Origin: JAAGZL01 sp964628835
Lineage (GTDB): Bacteria > Pseudomonadota > Gammaproteobacteria > Chromatiales > Chromatiaceae
Reading direction: 5' to 3'
Length of the DNA stretch: 42,932 nucleotides
Assembly: GCA_964628835.1 (NCBI GenBank)
Contig: CAZVME010000023.1
Span: 1-42,932 of the forward strand
Part shown: in pieces, positions 1 through 7,932 of the stretch
How positions within the stretch are numbered: the stretch's first letter is position 1
Layout of the letters: each line of letters opens with the position of its first letter
Position numbers and translations under genes: made by a program
The notes under the pieces: model-generated
What the model was told of the DNA's origin: nothing
Seen by the model: the letters and a program-made list of their open reading frames with translations, nothing else
The model's database searches: none

Positions 1-11
1 GAGTATTATTG

Positions 12-17
12 TATAAT
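12..17 (+). promoter_or_regulatory. Candidate -10 box for the ArsR-family gene
   Basis: A perfect TATAAT lies about 46 bp before the preferred ATG of the ArsR-type repressor. A -35 element would sit at the very edge of the window or outside it, so only half of the promoter can be judged. ArsR repressors usually regulate themselves, but I see no clear operator palindrome in the bases available. Confidence 0.35.
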
Positions 18-62
18 GTTTCTTTAAAATAGGATTTGAGGCATGCAAATAGGACTCGAAAC

Positions 63-434
63 ATGAACCAAAAATACAGTAGCGCCAAACAACCATTTGG
101 AACCATGGGAAATACAGACTCGGAGGCCGGTATCGAACTCCTGGAACGGGATGAGGATGTGGAGCGCGCTTCCCGCTCACTCAAGGCCATGTCTCACCCG
201 CTACGACTGAAGATTCTTTGCACCCTGGGTGACCAGGAAGTTAGCGTACAGGACATTGTGGAGTATGTTGGCACCTCCCAAAGCAACATCTCGCAACATC
301 TCGCCATCCTGCGCGACAAGGGTATTCTCACCTCCCGCAAGGATGCCAACCGGGTATTTTATCGGGTAAGTGACGCCAGGACCCTGAAACTGATCGGCAT
401 GATGCGCGAGGTATTCTGCCAACACCGGCTCTGA
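63..434 (+). CDS. ArsR-family repressor of the SqrR/BigR (persulfide-sensing) type
   Basis: This is a 123-residue winged-helix regulator. The helix-turn-helix runs roughly from residue 42 to 100 and includes SHPLRLKILC and SQSNISQHLAILRDKG. The ATG at 63 is preferred over an in-frame TTG at 36 because AGGA sits 8 bases upstream. The metal-binding ELCVCDL motif of arsenic sensors is replaced by EVSVQDI, so it is not an As/Cd sensor of that type. It has a cysteine at the end of the KILC helix (Cys53) and one near the C terminus (VFC, Cys119). They lie 66 residues apart, the same spacing as the redox pair of SqrR (Cys41/Cys107) and BigR (Cys42/Cys108), which sense sulfane sulfur. A rhodanese gene follows on the same strand after about 130 bp. 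The family call is firm; persulfide sensing is inferred from the two cysteines. Confidence 0.82.
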   Translation: MNQKYSSAKQPFGTMGNTDSEAGIELLERDEDVERASRSLKAMSHPLRLKILCTLGDQEVSVQDIVEYVGTSQSNISQHLAILRDKGILTSRKDANRVFYRVSDARTLKLIGMMREVFCQHRL

Positions 435-564
435 TTCCATACTATTTCTCCATATGCTGGATGTTTTTCCACTTTAAACGGATAGAATCGGAATTTGCCA
501 TTTCGTTTTTCTCATTCCAAGGTAGAATTAGCCCTTTGCAGATAACTTGGCTACATCAACTACC

Positions 565-987
565 ATGGAACAACTCATTGAATTCGCCGGAAACCATCTG
601 GCCCTAGTCGCTGCCTTGGCAGTGCTCCTGTTTCTCCTGGCTCAGAATATTCTGGCTGACATGGGGGGTAAGAGCGCAGTCAACCCCCAGCAGGCAACTG
701 AACTCATCAACCGTAAAGATGCCATAGTGGTAGACGTGCGACCTATTGCCGACTACTCAAAGGCGCATATCATAAACGCCATCAACATCCCCATGAGCAG
801 CTTTAAGAACCAGCTCACCCAGTTGGAGAAGCATAAGGGGGTCCCGGTTATTGTGTCCTGCCGCTCTGGCGCTCAATCATCCGGCGCCTGCAAGATCCTC
901 TCCAGCAGAGGTTTCGAGGAAGTATACAATCTCAAGGGAGGAATCCTGGCCTGGGAAAGCGCCAGCCTACCGGTCAGCCGCAAATAG
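565..987 (+). CDS. yibN: Membrane-anchored rhodanese-like sulfurtransferase (YibN-like)
   Basis: The 140-residue protein has one N-terminal membrane segment (about residues 10-32, rich in Leu/Ala/Val) followed by a single rhodanese domain (about 45-137). The domain has VVDVRPIADY near the start and the active-site loop CRSGAQS, whose cysteine would carry the persulfide. A TTG at 547 is in frame, but the ATG at 565 puts the start just before the MEQLIEF stretch expected for YibN, and neither start has a good ribosome site. The order yibN-secB-gpsA-trmL matches the E. coli neighbourhood (yibN-grxC-secB-gpsA-cysE-trmL) with grxC and cysE absent. The domain probably faces the cytoplasm. Its substrate is unknown. 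Confidence 0.85.
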   Translation: MEQLIEFAGNHLALVAALAVLLFLLAQNILADMGGKSAVNPQQATELINRKDAIVVDVRPIADYSKAHIINAINIPMSSFKNQLTQLEKHKGVPVIVSCRSGAQSSGACKILSSRGFEEVYNLKGGILAWESASLPVSRK

Positions 988-1026
988 ATCTCTCTCTTTT
1001 CACCACACGAATATGGAAGCATAACG

Positions 1027-1503
1027 ATGTCCGATAACGCACCGCAGACTGAAGACGAGCGTAAATTTGACCTTCAGCGTATCTACACCAAAGATCTCTC
1101 TTTTGAGACCCCGAACTCTCCTGAGGTATTCACCCTAGAGTGGAAACCGGAATCAAACCTCGCCCTCAACAGTGAGGTAAACAAGCTGGGCGAAAACGCC
1201 TATGAGGTGATTCTTTCGGTGACTATTACCACCAAGATAGGGGACAAGGTGGCCTATCTGGTGGAGGTAAATCAGGCTGGCATCTTCACCATGAATGGCT
1301 TTCCAAATGAAGAGATGGGCCCAATGCTGGGGGCCTACTGTCCCAACATCCTGTTTCCATACGCCCGCGAGGTGGTATCGGACCTGGTGGCAAAGGGCGG
1401 TTTCCCTCAACTGCTGCTCACCCCGGTAAACTTCGACCACCTGTTTGCCCAGCATATGCAGCAGCAGGACAACGAAGCCACACCACCCGAGTCGACTCAC
1501 TAA
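1027..1503 (+). CDS. secB: Protein-export chaperone SecB
   Basis: SecB is the tetrameric cytoplasmic chaperone that keeps preproteins unfolded and hands them to SecA. The 158-residue product has the family landmarks: an early QRIYTKDLSFETPNSP segment, then EVNQAGIF, and LGAYCPNILFPYAREVVSDLVAKGGFPQL(L) with the PYAR motif, ending in a variable acidic tail (about residues 145-158). The start ATG has GGAAG 7 bases upstream. It lies between yibN and gpsA, the usual gammaproteobacterial position, and gpsA begins 4 bases after its stop. Confidence 0.97.
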   Translation: MSDNAPQTEDERKFDLQRIYTKDLSFETPNSPEVFTLEWKPESNLALNSEVNKLGENAYEVILSVTITTKIGDKVAYLVEVNQAGIFTMNGFPNEEMGPMLGAYCPNILFPYAREVVSDLVAKGGFPQLLLTPVNFDHLFAQHMQQQDNEATPPESTH

Positions 1504-1507
1504 CATC

Positions 1508-2512
1508 ATGGGCCACTCTGCTCCAGTAATCGCAGTGCTGGGTGCCGGTTCCTGGGGAACCGCTCTGGCCATCCTGCTCGCTCGAAATGGCGCCCAGGTA
1601 AGGCTTTGGGGTCTGGAGAAAGAGGTGCAGGCCCTGATCCAGGACGGCGAAAACAGACAATTTCTACCTGGAGTCGCCTTTCCTGAGGGGCTGCAACCCA
1701 CCGCCGATCTCAACCAGGCGGTGGACGCAGCGGACGAAGTTTTGATAGCGGTCCCCAGCCACGCCTTTCCCTCGCTGCTCGAGACCATTGAACCCATGCT
1801 GGGGAGCAGAACCACCCTGAGCTGGGCCACCAAGGGACTGGAAAAAAAGACCGGGCAACTGCTGAGCACGGTGGCGCAACAGATCCTGGGGGATAGACCC
1901 ATCGGTGTAATTTCCGGCCCCACCTTCGCCGGTGAAGTGGCCCGGGGGTTGCCAACGGCAGTGACCGTCGCCTCCACCTCACAGGAACATGCAGAGCGGG
2001 TGGCCGGCTATCTCCATTCAGACTGCTTCCGGGCCTACTCCAGCGATGACATCATCGGACTACAGATCGGTGGTGCCGCAAAAAACGTGATGGCCATCGC
2101 CGCCGGGATCGCTGATGGGCTCAACTTTGGTGCAAATACCCGGGCTGCCCTCATCACCCGCGGTCTGGCGGAGATCATGCGCCTGGGTCTGGCCATGGGC
2201 GGCAAACTGGAGACCTTTATGGGTCTTGGCGGTCTGGGGGATCTGGCGTTAACCTGCACCGATAACCAATCCCGCAACCGGCGTATGGGACTGGCGATAG
2301 CAGAGGGCAAGAGCATTGAGCAGGCCAAGCAGGAGATCGGGCAGGAGGTAGAGGGCGTTGGCGCCGCCAAGGTGATACACACCAAGGCTCAGGAACTGGG
2401 CATTGAGATGCCCATAACCGAGCAGGCCTACCGCGTTCTGTATGAGGGTCTGGACCCCAGAAAGGCAGTCCAACTGCTGCTGGAAAGAAACCAGAGACCG
2501 GAGACAGAGTAG
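1508..2512 (+). CDS. gpsA: Glycerol-3-phosphate dehydrogenase [NAD(P)+]
   Basis: GpsA reduces dihydroxyacetone phosphate to sn-glycerol 3-phosphate, the backbone for phospholipids. The 334-residue protein opens with the nucleotide-binding loop VLGAGSWGTALA (about residues 8-20). It carries the substrate-domain signatures SWATKGLE, GPTFAGEVARGLPTAV and GGAAKNVMAIAAGI, with the conserved catalytic lysine in the last, and LGGLGDLALTCT further on. An upstream in-frame ATG at 1445 lies inside secB and is rejected because the family begins right before the glycine loop. There is no clear ribosome site, and the 4-base spacing from secB suggests translational coupling. Confidence 0.97.
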   Translation: MGHSAPVIAVLGAGSWGTALAILLARNGAQVRLWGLEKEVQALIQDGENRQFLPGVAFPEGLQPTADLNQAVDAADEVLIAVPSHAFPSLLETIEPMLGSRTTLSWATKGLEKKTGQLLSTVAQQILGDRPIGVISGPTFAGEVARGLPTAVTVASTSQEHAERVAGYLHSDCFRAYSSDDIIGLQIGGAAKNVMAIAAGIADGLNFGANTRAALITRGLAEIMRLGLAMGGKLETFMGLGGLGDLALTCTDNQSRNRRMGLAIAEGKSIEQAKQEIGQEVEGVGAAKVIHTKAQELGIEMPITEQAYRVLYEGLDPRKAVQLLLERNQRPETE

Positions 2513-2536
2513 GCCAGCTGTGCCGGGGCAACCAGA

Positions 2537-3001
2537 CTACCCGGCCCCACGAAAGCCCTGTTGCCGCCACGCCTCGTAGAGAATCACTGCAACCGAGTTA
2601 GAGAGGTTCAGACTGCGGTTATCCGGGCACATGGGGATCCTGATCTGCTGTTCCGGTGGCATCGAGTCCAGCAACTCCTGCGGCAGGCCCCTGGTCTCGG
2701 GGCCGAACAGCAGGGCATCTCCCGGCCGGTACACCACCTTGGAGTAGTCCTGCCTGCCGCGTGTGGAGCAGGCGAAAATCCGACTGCCGTCCAACTGCTC
2801 CAGAACTGCGTCCAGGCTTTTATACTCCCTGGTGTTGGCCAGATCTGCGTAATCCAGCCCGGCGCGGCGCAGGCTCTTTTCATCCAGACTGAAACCCAGG
2901 GGATGCACCAGGTGCAGAGAGCTGCCACTATTGGCGCACAGCCGTATGATATTTCCGGTGTTGGGCGGAATCTCTGGTTGGTACAATACAATTTTGAACA
3001 T
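2537..3001 (-). CDS. trmL: tRNA (cytidine/uridine-34 2'-O) methyltransferase TrmL
   Basis: This SPOUT-class enzyme methylates the 2'-O of the wobble base of tRNA-Leu isoacceptors using S-adenosylmethionine. The 154-residue protein begins MFKIVLYQPEIPPNTGNIIR and has the knot-forming motifs LLFGPETRGLP (about residues 98-107) and IPMCPDNRSLNLSNSVAVIL (about 122-141). Its length matches the E. coli protein. It converges with gpsA, with 24 bases between the stop codons, and diverges from the next gene with only 16 bases between the start codons. Promoters therefore have to lie inside neighbouring coding sequence. Confidence 0.95.
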   Translation of the reverse strand: MFKIVLYQPEIPPNTGNIIRLCANSGSSLHLVHPLGFSLDEKSLRRAGLDYADLANTREYKSLDAVLEQLDGSRIFACSTRGRQDYSKVVYRPGDALLFGPETRGLPQELLDSMPPEQQIRIPMCPDNRSLNLSNSVAVILYEAWRQQGFRGAG

Positions 3002-3017
3002 TGATGGAAGCGCCCTG

Positions 3018-3977
3018 ATGAATAACAACAACACAGCTCTCGCAGTGGATCTTTGCGGCCTCAAACTCACCTCGCCACTGGTGCTGCTCTCCGGCTGTGT
3101 CGGTTTTGGGGAAGAGTATACGCGGGTAAAGGGTTTTTCCAACCGCGATGTGGGTGCCATTTGTCTCAAGGGCACCACGGGTGAACCCCGTCTGGGCAAT
3201 CCTCCCCACCGTATATATGAGACCGACACCGGCATGCTCAATGCCATCGGGCTGCAAAATCCGGGGGTGGACGTGGTGGTGGATGAGATCCTGCCTAAGC
3301 TTGATTTCACTGAGACCAACTTCATCGCCAACGTCTCCGGCTCCACCATCGAAGAGTATGTAAAAGTAACCGAACGCTTTGACGACTCACCGGTAGCTGC
3401 CATAGAGGTCAACATCTCCTGTCCCAATGTGAAGCAAGGTGGCGCTGCCTTTGGCAATGATCCGGAGATGTCAGCGCGGGTGGTGGCAGCCTGCCGTGCC
3501 GTCACACAGAAACCCCTGATTACCAAACTCTCTCCCAACCAGACCGATATCGCCGAAAATGCCCGACGCTGTATTGAGGCGGGAAGTGACGCCTTCTCTG
3601 CCATCAACACCCTGATGGGCATGGCCGTAGACGCGGAACAGCGCATACCGATTATAGGCAACAACCAGGGCGGCCTCTCCGGGCCAGCAATCAAACCGGT
3701 GGCCCTGCTCAAGGTGCATCAGGTCTATCAGGTGTGTAAGGATCACTCCATACCAATTATCGGCCAGGGCGGAATCAGTTGTGCCGAAGATGCCATTGAG
3801 TTCATGATTTGCGGCGCCAGCGCAGTGGGGGTTGGCACCGCCCTGTTCTATGACCCTCTGATATGTAATAAGATCAACCAGGGGATCGGTGACTACCTGC
3901 TACGCCATGGCTTAAACTCGGTAGCGGAGCTCACCGGCAGCCTGCAGCTCAACTCACCCAACAGGGACAAACGCTAA
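3018..3977 (+). CDS. pyrD: Dihydroorotate dehydrogenase, class 1B catalytic subunit type
   Basis: The 319-residue protein is an FMN-dependent TIM barrel. The active-site loop NISCPNVKQGGAAFG carries the base as cysteine (about residue 135), which marks class 1 enzymes. GMLNAIGLQNPG, INTLMGMAVD, GGLSGPAIKP and IIGQGGISCAEDA match the class 1B pattern. The reaction is dihydroorotate to orotate in pyrimidine synthesis. Class 1B normally works with an iron-sulfur/FAD partner, PyrK, which passes electrons to NAD; no pyrK is adjacent. The start ATG at 3018 has GGAAG 7 bases upstream, and longer readings would run into trmL. A related NAD-dependent dihydropyrimidine dehydrogenase role is less likely. 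Confidence 0.85.
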   Translation: MNNNNTALAVDLCGLKLTSPLVLLSGCVGFGEEYTRVKGFSNRDVGAICLKGTTGEPRLGNPPHRIYETDTGMLNAIGLQNPGVDVVVDEILPKLDFTETNFIANVSGSTIEEYVKVTERFDDSPVAAIEVNISCPNVKQGGAAFGNDPEMSARVVAACRAVTQKPLITKLSPNQTDIAENARRCIEAGSDAFSAINTLMGMAVDAEQRIPIIGNNQGGLSGPAIKPVALLKVHQVYQVCKDHSIPIIGQGGISCAEDAIEFMICGASAVGVGTALFYDPLICNKINQGIGDYLLRHGLNSVAELTGSLQLNSPNRDKR

Positions 3978-4033
3978 GATGTACAGAAGTTATCTGCCAA
4001 TCCAACAAACACCCAACAGCAGTTAGTAGGAAT

Positions 4034-5299
4034 ATGGAGGACTCTTTCAAGTTAAGACCTGAGATAACTCTCCTGCGTAGATTCATTCCAATGAATGAGT
4101 GGAACAGAGAGCAGCTAGAGATACTGGCCAACACCGTTGAAGTGGCCGTTACCAAATCAGGCCAGACCCTGATTCAACTGGGAACCAGTGATGAGAAGAG
4201 TTACTACCTGATAAGTGGCCGGGTTCTGCTCACCGCCGAGGATGGCAAATCCAAGGTCCTGGATAGTGCCGAAGGTCATGTCGTACACCCGCTGTCGCAG
4301 CTGCTTCCACGTAAATTTCGCGTCACCTGCCTCAGCAACGTAGAGTATCTCTGTATCGACAACTATCTGATCTATGAGACCGTTACAAGCCAGGCGCCCA
4401 CTGGTCTACCGGATGGTTATGAGGTTGGGGAAGAGGTGCATGTTGCTGAAAGCGGCATCACCAACCACCTCACTAGACAGCTAGAGCAGGATCTGCAGTT
4501 AGATCGTCTAAACCTGCCATCTCTGCCGGAGGTGGCATCTAAACTGGGCCATGCCATTCAGGATGAATCCAGTGACGCAAATACAATCGCCAGGATCATC
4601 CAAAGCGACCCCGCCATAACAGCAAAGATCGTGAAGGCGGCAAACAGCGCCTTCTACGGCTCCATGAATCCGGTGGAGAGTTGCGCCAAGGCGGTGGTGC
4701 GTCTGGGGCTTAGGGTGACCCATAATCTGGTGGTCAACTACACCATGCGGGACCTGTTTCAAGCCAAGACAGACCTGCTCAACCAACGCATGCACGATCT
4801 ATGGCGGCACAGTACCCGGGTTGCCGCTATCTGTTATGTATTGGCCAAACGGTTTAAAAATTTCAACGCCGACGAGGCCATGTCTATCGGGCTGCTGCAT
4901 GACATCGGTGCAGCGGCAATCCTGAATAATGCCGCCAGTTACCCGGAGATGGCATCTGATCCGGCAGCGGTTGATCTTGCAGTAAAGCAACTACGCGCCC
5001 CCTTCGGCAGCTGCATCCTAAAGTCCTGGAGCTTTGCCGATGAGTACATTACCGCCGCTGCAGAGGCGGAAAACTGGATGCGAAAAGGCGACGGACCACC
5101 CGATTATTGCGACCTGCTTATTGTTGCCCAATTACACAGTTTTGTCGGCACTACCCACGCCATGTCCGCACCACCGCTTAATCAGGTCCCAGCCATGCTC
5201 CATCTTAACCTGGGGGAGTTGACCCCACATCACAGCTTGGCCATACTTGACGCGGCACAGGAGCAGACCGAAAAAACAGAAGCCCTGCTCACCCTATAG
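4034..5299 (+). CDS. Cyclic-nucleotide-binding-like plus HDOD domain signalling protein
   Basis: The protein has 421 residues. The N-terminal part (about 15-115) resembles a CRP-type beta-roll sensor domain (LIQLGTSDEKSYYLISGRVLL). The centre (about 165-360) is an HDOD domain: LPSLPEVASKLGHAIQDESS, SDPAITAKIVKAANSAFYG and a retained HD pair in GLLHDIGAAAIL. HDOD proteins are usually regulatory and often lack phosphodiesterase activity. The metal residues around the HD pair are incomplete compared with HD-GYP enzymes, so I do not assign catalysis. The start ATG has AGG only 3 bases upstream. The thioredoxin-like gene begins 25 bases after its stop. The physiological role is unknown. Confidence 0.85.
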   Translation: MEDSFKLRPEITLLRRFIPMNEWNREQLEILANTVEVAVTKSGQTLIQLGTSDEKSYYLISGRVLLTAEDGKSKVLDSAEGHVVHPLSQLLPRKFRVTCLSNVEYLCIDNYLIYETVTSQAPTGLPDGYEVGEEVHVAESGITNHLTRQLEQDLQLDRLNLPSLPEVASKLGHAIQDESSDANTIARIIQSDPAITAKIVKAANSAFYGSMNPVESCAKAVVRLGLRVTHNLVVNYTMRDLFQAKTDLLNQRMHDLWRHSTRVAAICYVLAKRFKNFNADEAMSIGLLHDIGAAAILNNAASYPEMASDPAAVDLAVKQLRAPFGSCILKSWSFADEYITAAAEAENWMRKGDGPPDYCDLLIVAQLHSFVGTTHAMSAPPLNQVPAMLHLNLGELTPHHSLAILDAAQEQTEKTEALLTL

Positions 5300-5324
5300 T
5301 ATTTTTAAAGTAAGGGTTAATCGC

Positions 5325-5891
5325 ATGCCTATGGTTACAAAAATAATATTCACCATATTCCTGACCGTCACCACACTCGCGTTACTACTATCCACCAGTG
5401 CCAGCGCCCGTTCCTCCGGCCAGGTATTGACGCATCTGGAGTTACACCCTGTTGCACCTGACTTTACCCTGCCGGACATCTACGGCAAGCAACACACCCT
5501 GTCGAACTACAAGGGCAAGGTGGTAGTAATCAACTTCTGGGCCACCTGGTGCCCCCCTTGCGTGGCCGAAATGCCGTCTATGCAGCGGGCTTCTATCTGG
5601 CTGGCCAAACATGACATCCCACTGCTTGCAGTTGCGGTGGGTGAGACCCGGGAACAGGTTCAGCGTTTTCATATGGATACGCCGGTTACCTTTCCCCTTC
5701 TGCTGGATACACAATCAGAAGTGATGGGGACCTGGGCGGCCCTTACACTACCCACCACCTATATCCTGGATCAGCAAGGACGCGTGGTTTACCTGGCCAT
5801 TGGCGCCAGAGACTGGGACGACCCAAAAATTCTGGAGGCGATCCTCTCCCTGAAACGGATGGCGCATCAGCAGCACGCTACACAAAATTAG
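5325..5891 (+). CDS. TlpA/ResA-like periplasmic thioredoxin
   Basis: The 188-residue protein starts with a signal peptide or membrane anchor (about residues 3-27, TKIIFTIFLTVTTLALLLST). A thioredoxin fold of the TlpA/ResA/AhpC-TSA type follows: APDFTLPDIYGKQHTLSNYK, then the redox site WATWCPPC (about residues 72-79), and the cis-proline region LPTTYILD. Such proteins reduce disulfides in the periplasm, for example in cytochrome c maturation or repair. The ATG at 5325 has AAGGG 8 bases upstream; longer readings overlap the HDOD gene. The specific client cannot be told from context. Confidence 0.88.
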   Translation: MPMVTKIIFTIFLTVTTLALLLSTSASARSSGQVLTHLELHPVAPDFTLPDIYGKQHTLSNYKGKVVVINFWATWCPPCVAEMPSMQRASIWLAKHDIPLLAVAVGETREQVQRFHMDTPVTFPLLLDTQSEVMGTWAALTLPTTYILDQQGRVVYLAIGARDWDDPKILEAILSLKRMAHQQHATQN

Positions 5892-5900
5892 CCGTTCCCA

Positions 5901-5950
5901 CCACAGGGGCCCTCTCTATGCAGCAACCGCTACCGGGAGTCGCCCTGTGG
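5901..5950. terminator. Inverted repeat after the TlpA-like gene, weak terminator candidate
   Basis: CCACAGGG at the left pairs with CCCTGTGG at the right across about 33 bases, starting 10 bases after the thioredoxin gene stop. Only TTCT follows the right arm, so this is at best a weak intrinsic terminator. It lies between two convergent transcription units. Confidence 0.3.
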
Positions 5951-6004
5951 TTCTATTGAATATGGACGGATGGGGCCGGGTACAGATGGCTGGAGAATTA
6001 CGGC

Positions 6005-6409
6005 TCAGGAGTTACCGGGCTTGATATGTTCCACGTAGCGTGGGCGATCCTGCATATTCAGGCGCACCCGCGCAGACCTTACCTTGAGCCGGGCATCTGT
6101 CCCCACAAATTTTAGATCGCAATGGCCCGCCCCCTCGCCCTGCATGGGTATCTGGATCATATCGCGATAGGTGTAGATGTTTTCCCCCACATCACCGCCG
6201 GCGCACACCGCCGGGCACTTTGGCAGCTCTCCCTCCACCTCGGCCTGCTCAAACACCAGATCTCCGGCCTGCCACCATTTAGTGCGCTCTTCCGAGCCAC
6301 TGATGGTCTTGACGATATAGGCCCGTGAAAACCGCAGGATCAGGTTGCCATCCTCCATCTGGATGCTCTCAACCTCTGACCCGGAAAGTACGATACTGCT
6401 TATTTCCAT
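6005..6409 (-). CDS. Hypothetical protein, 134 residues
   Basis: I do not recognise the family. The product is soluble, with no signal peptide or membrane segment. It is largely beta-strand-like (alternating hydrophobic residues as in GNLILRFSRAYIVKT) and has two cysteines in KCPAVCAGGDVG. The frame is well supported: the start ATG has GGAG 7 bases upstream and the reading frame is free of stops. It lies 116 bases upstream of the ntrC stop on the same strand, so it could be expressed on its own or read through from ntrBC. Confidence 0.6.
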   Translation of the reverse strand: MEISSIVLSGSEVESIQMEDGNLILRFSRAYIVKTISGSEERTKWWQAGDLVFEQAEVEGELPKCPAVCAGGDVGENIYTYRDMIQIPMQGEGAGHCDLKFVGTDARLKVRSARVRLNMQDRPRYVEHIKPGNS

Positions 6410-6525
6410 CTTTCTGCTCCAAAATACAGTGATGAAATATTATACCTGGAAGGGCTTGTTTGTAGACCTCGTTTTATCACTCTGTGGAAAGAGTGTTGCA
6501 GAATTCAATCGGCAGTAACTATTCG

Positions 6526-7932
6526 CTACTTCTCCATCTCCATGCCCAACTCCTTGATTTTTCGAGTAAGGGTGTTTCTACCCCAACCCAGTAGACGGGC
6601 TGCATCCAGACGTCGTCCGCCGGTGTGCTCCAGGGCAGCGGCTATCATCACGCTCTCAAACTGCGGAATCGCCTCGTCCAGTATGGATTCATGCCCCTGG
6701 GTAAGCCTTTGGCGAGCCCAAGTGCGAAGGTCGCTACTCCAATCATCATCAAACATGGCTGCACTCTCACCGGCATGCAGCTCCGGAGGGAGATCCTCTA
6801 CATGGATCTCTTTGCTGGAGGCCATAACGGTGAGCCAGCGCGCGGTGTTTTCCAACTGCCGCACATTCCCCGGCCATGCCATATTCTGCAGCTCTACTTC
6901 TGTCTCTGGCAGCAGGGTCTTGGCCTCCACCTCCAGCTCGGTGGCGGCGCGCACCAGAAAGCATTTCATCAGCAGAGGGATATCTTCCCTCCTCTCACGC
7001 AGTGATGGTATGTGGATACGAATTACATTGAGGCGATGAAACAGGTCCTCACGAAAACGCCCCGCCTCCACCAGCTTCTCCAGATCCTGGTGGGTGGCCG
7101 CAATAATGCGCACACTGACCTTTACCGCCTCATGCCCACCAATGCGATAGAACACTCCATCCGCCAGCACCCGCAACAGGCGGGTCTGCAACTCAGCCGG
7201 CATGTCACCGATCTCATCCAGAAACAGGGTGCCACCGTTGGCCTGTTCAAAGCGCCCCTCACGCCGCACCTGGGCCCCGGTGAAAGCGCCACGTTCATGT
7301 CCAAACAGTTCTGACTCCAGCAGATCTTTGGGGATGGCCGCCATATTCAATGCGATAAATGGGCCGGTGGCACGGGGGCTATGCCGATGCAACGCCTGGG
7401 CCACCAACTCCTTTCCGGTGCCAGACTCGCCATTGATCAATACCGTAATGCTGGATCTGGCCAGACGCCCAATGGCCCGGAACACCTCCTGCATCGCCGG
7501 TGCCTCACCAATAATCTCGGGGCTATTCAGCGTTGCCTCGGCCCGTACAGACGCCGCGCCCTGTGAGTGTCTACAGGCGCGCCGCACCTGCTCCACCGCT
7601 TCATCCACATCAAAGGGCTTGGGCAGATATTCGAAGGCCCCACCATGAAAGGCGGCCACGGCACTGTCCAGATCTGAATGGGCGGTCATGATAATAACCG
7701 GTAGATTGGGATATGCCTGATGCACCTGCGCCAGCAGCGACAGGCCATCCATACCCGGCATCCTTACGTCTGTGACCACCACATCCGGCAAGCCAAAGGA
7801 TAGCTCCTCCAGCACCCCTTCGGCTGAAGAGAAACTCCTCACCGCCATCTGCGCCTTCTGCAAGGCCTTCTCCAGCACCCAGCGGATCGAGCGGTCGTCA
7901 TCAATAACCCATACTTGTTGTGTGTTACCCAC
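6526..7932 (-). CDS. ntrC: Nitrogen regulation response regulator NtrC (sigma-54 activator)
   Basis: The 468-residue protein has the three NtrC domains. The receiver (about 5-120) has WVIDDDRSIRW, the phosphoryl-acceptor aspartate in VVVTDVRMPGMDG and the lysine in YLPKPFD. The sigma-54 AAA+ domain (about 140-370) has Walker A GESGTGKE, the sigma-contact loop GAFTGA and ATHQDL. The C-terminal Fis-type helix-turn-helix (about 425-465) contains LDAARLLGWGRNTLTRKIKEL. The start is a GTG at 7932 that overlaps the last 8 bases of ntrB and has GGAG 7 bases upstream; longer readings lie inside ntrB. Together with NtrB it activates genes such as glnA when nitrogen is limiting. Confidence 0.96.
   Translation of the reverse strand: MGNTQQVWVIDDDRSIRWVLEKALQKAQMAVRSFSSAEGVLEELSFGLPDVVVTDVRMPGMDGLSLLAQVHQAYPNLPVIIMTAHSDLDSAVAAFHGGAFEYLPKPFDVDEAVEQVRRACRHSQGAASVRAEATLNSPEIIGEAPAMQEVFRAIGRLARSSITVLINGESGTGKELVAQALHRHSPRATGPFIALNMAAIPKDLLESELFGHERGAFTGAQVRREGRFEQANGGTLFLDEIGDMPAELQTRLLRVLADGVFYRIGGHEAVKVSVRIIAATHQDLEKLVEAGRFREDLFHRLNVIRIHIPSLRERREDIPLLMKCFLVRAATELEVEAKTLLPETEVELQNMAWPGNVRQLENTARWLTVMASSKEIHVEDLPPELHAGESAAMFDDDWSSDLRTWARQRLTQGHESILDEAIPQFESVMIAAALEHTGGRRLDAARLLGWGRNTLTRKIKELGMEMEK

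Noticed and set aside
1153..1977. 274-codon open frame antisense to secB and gpsA
   Set aside because: Both plus-strand genes are certain. The antisense product has shadow-frame composition.
2522..2546. GCCGGG/CCCGGC stem at the gpsA-trmL junction as a terminator
   Set aside because: It overlaps the end of trmL and has no T tract on either strand.
2537..3712. 391-codon minus-strand reading that includes trmL
   Set aside because: Only the last 154 codons match TrmL; the upstream part is antisense to pyrD. The start was set at 3001.
6027..6042. Partial parS-like string TGTTCCACGTAGCG inside the hypothetical gene
   Set aside because: Only the left half matches. The right half of the palindrome is absent, so it is a chance match within coding sequence.
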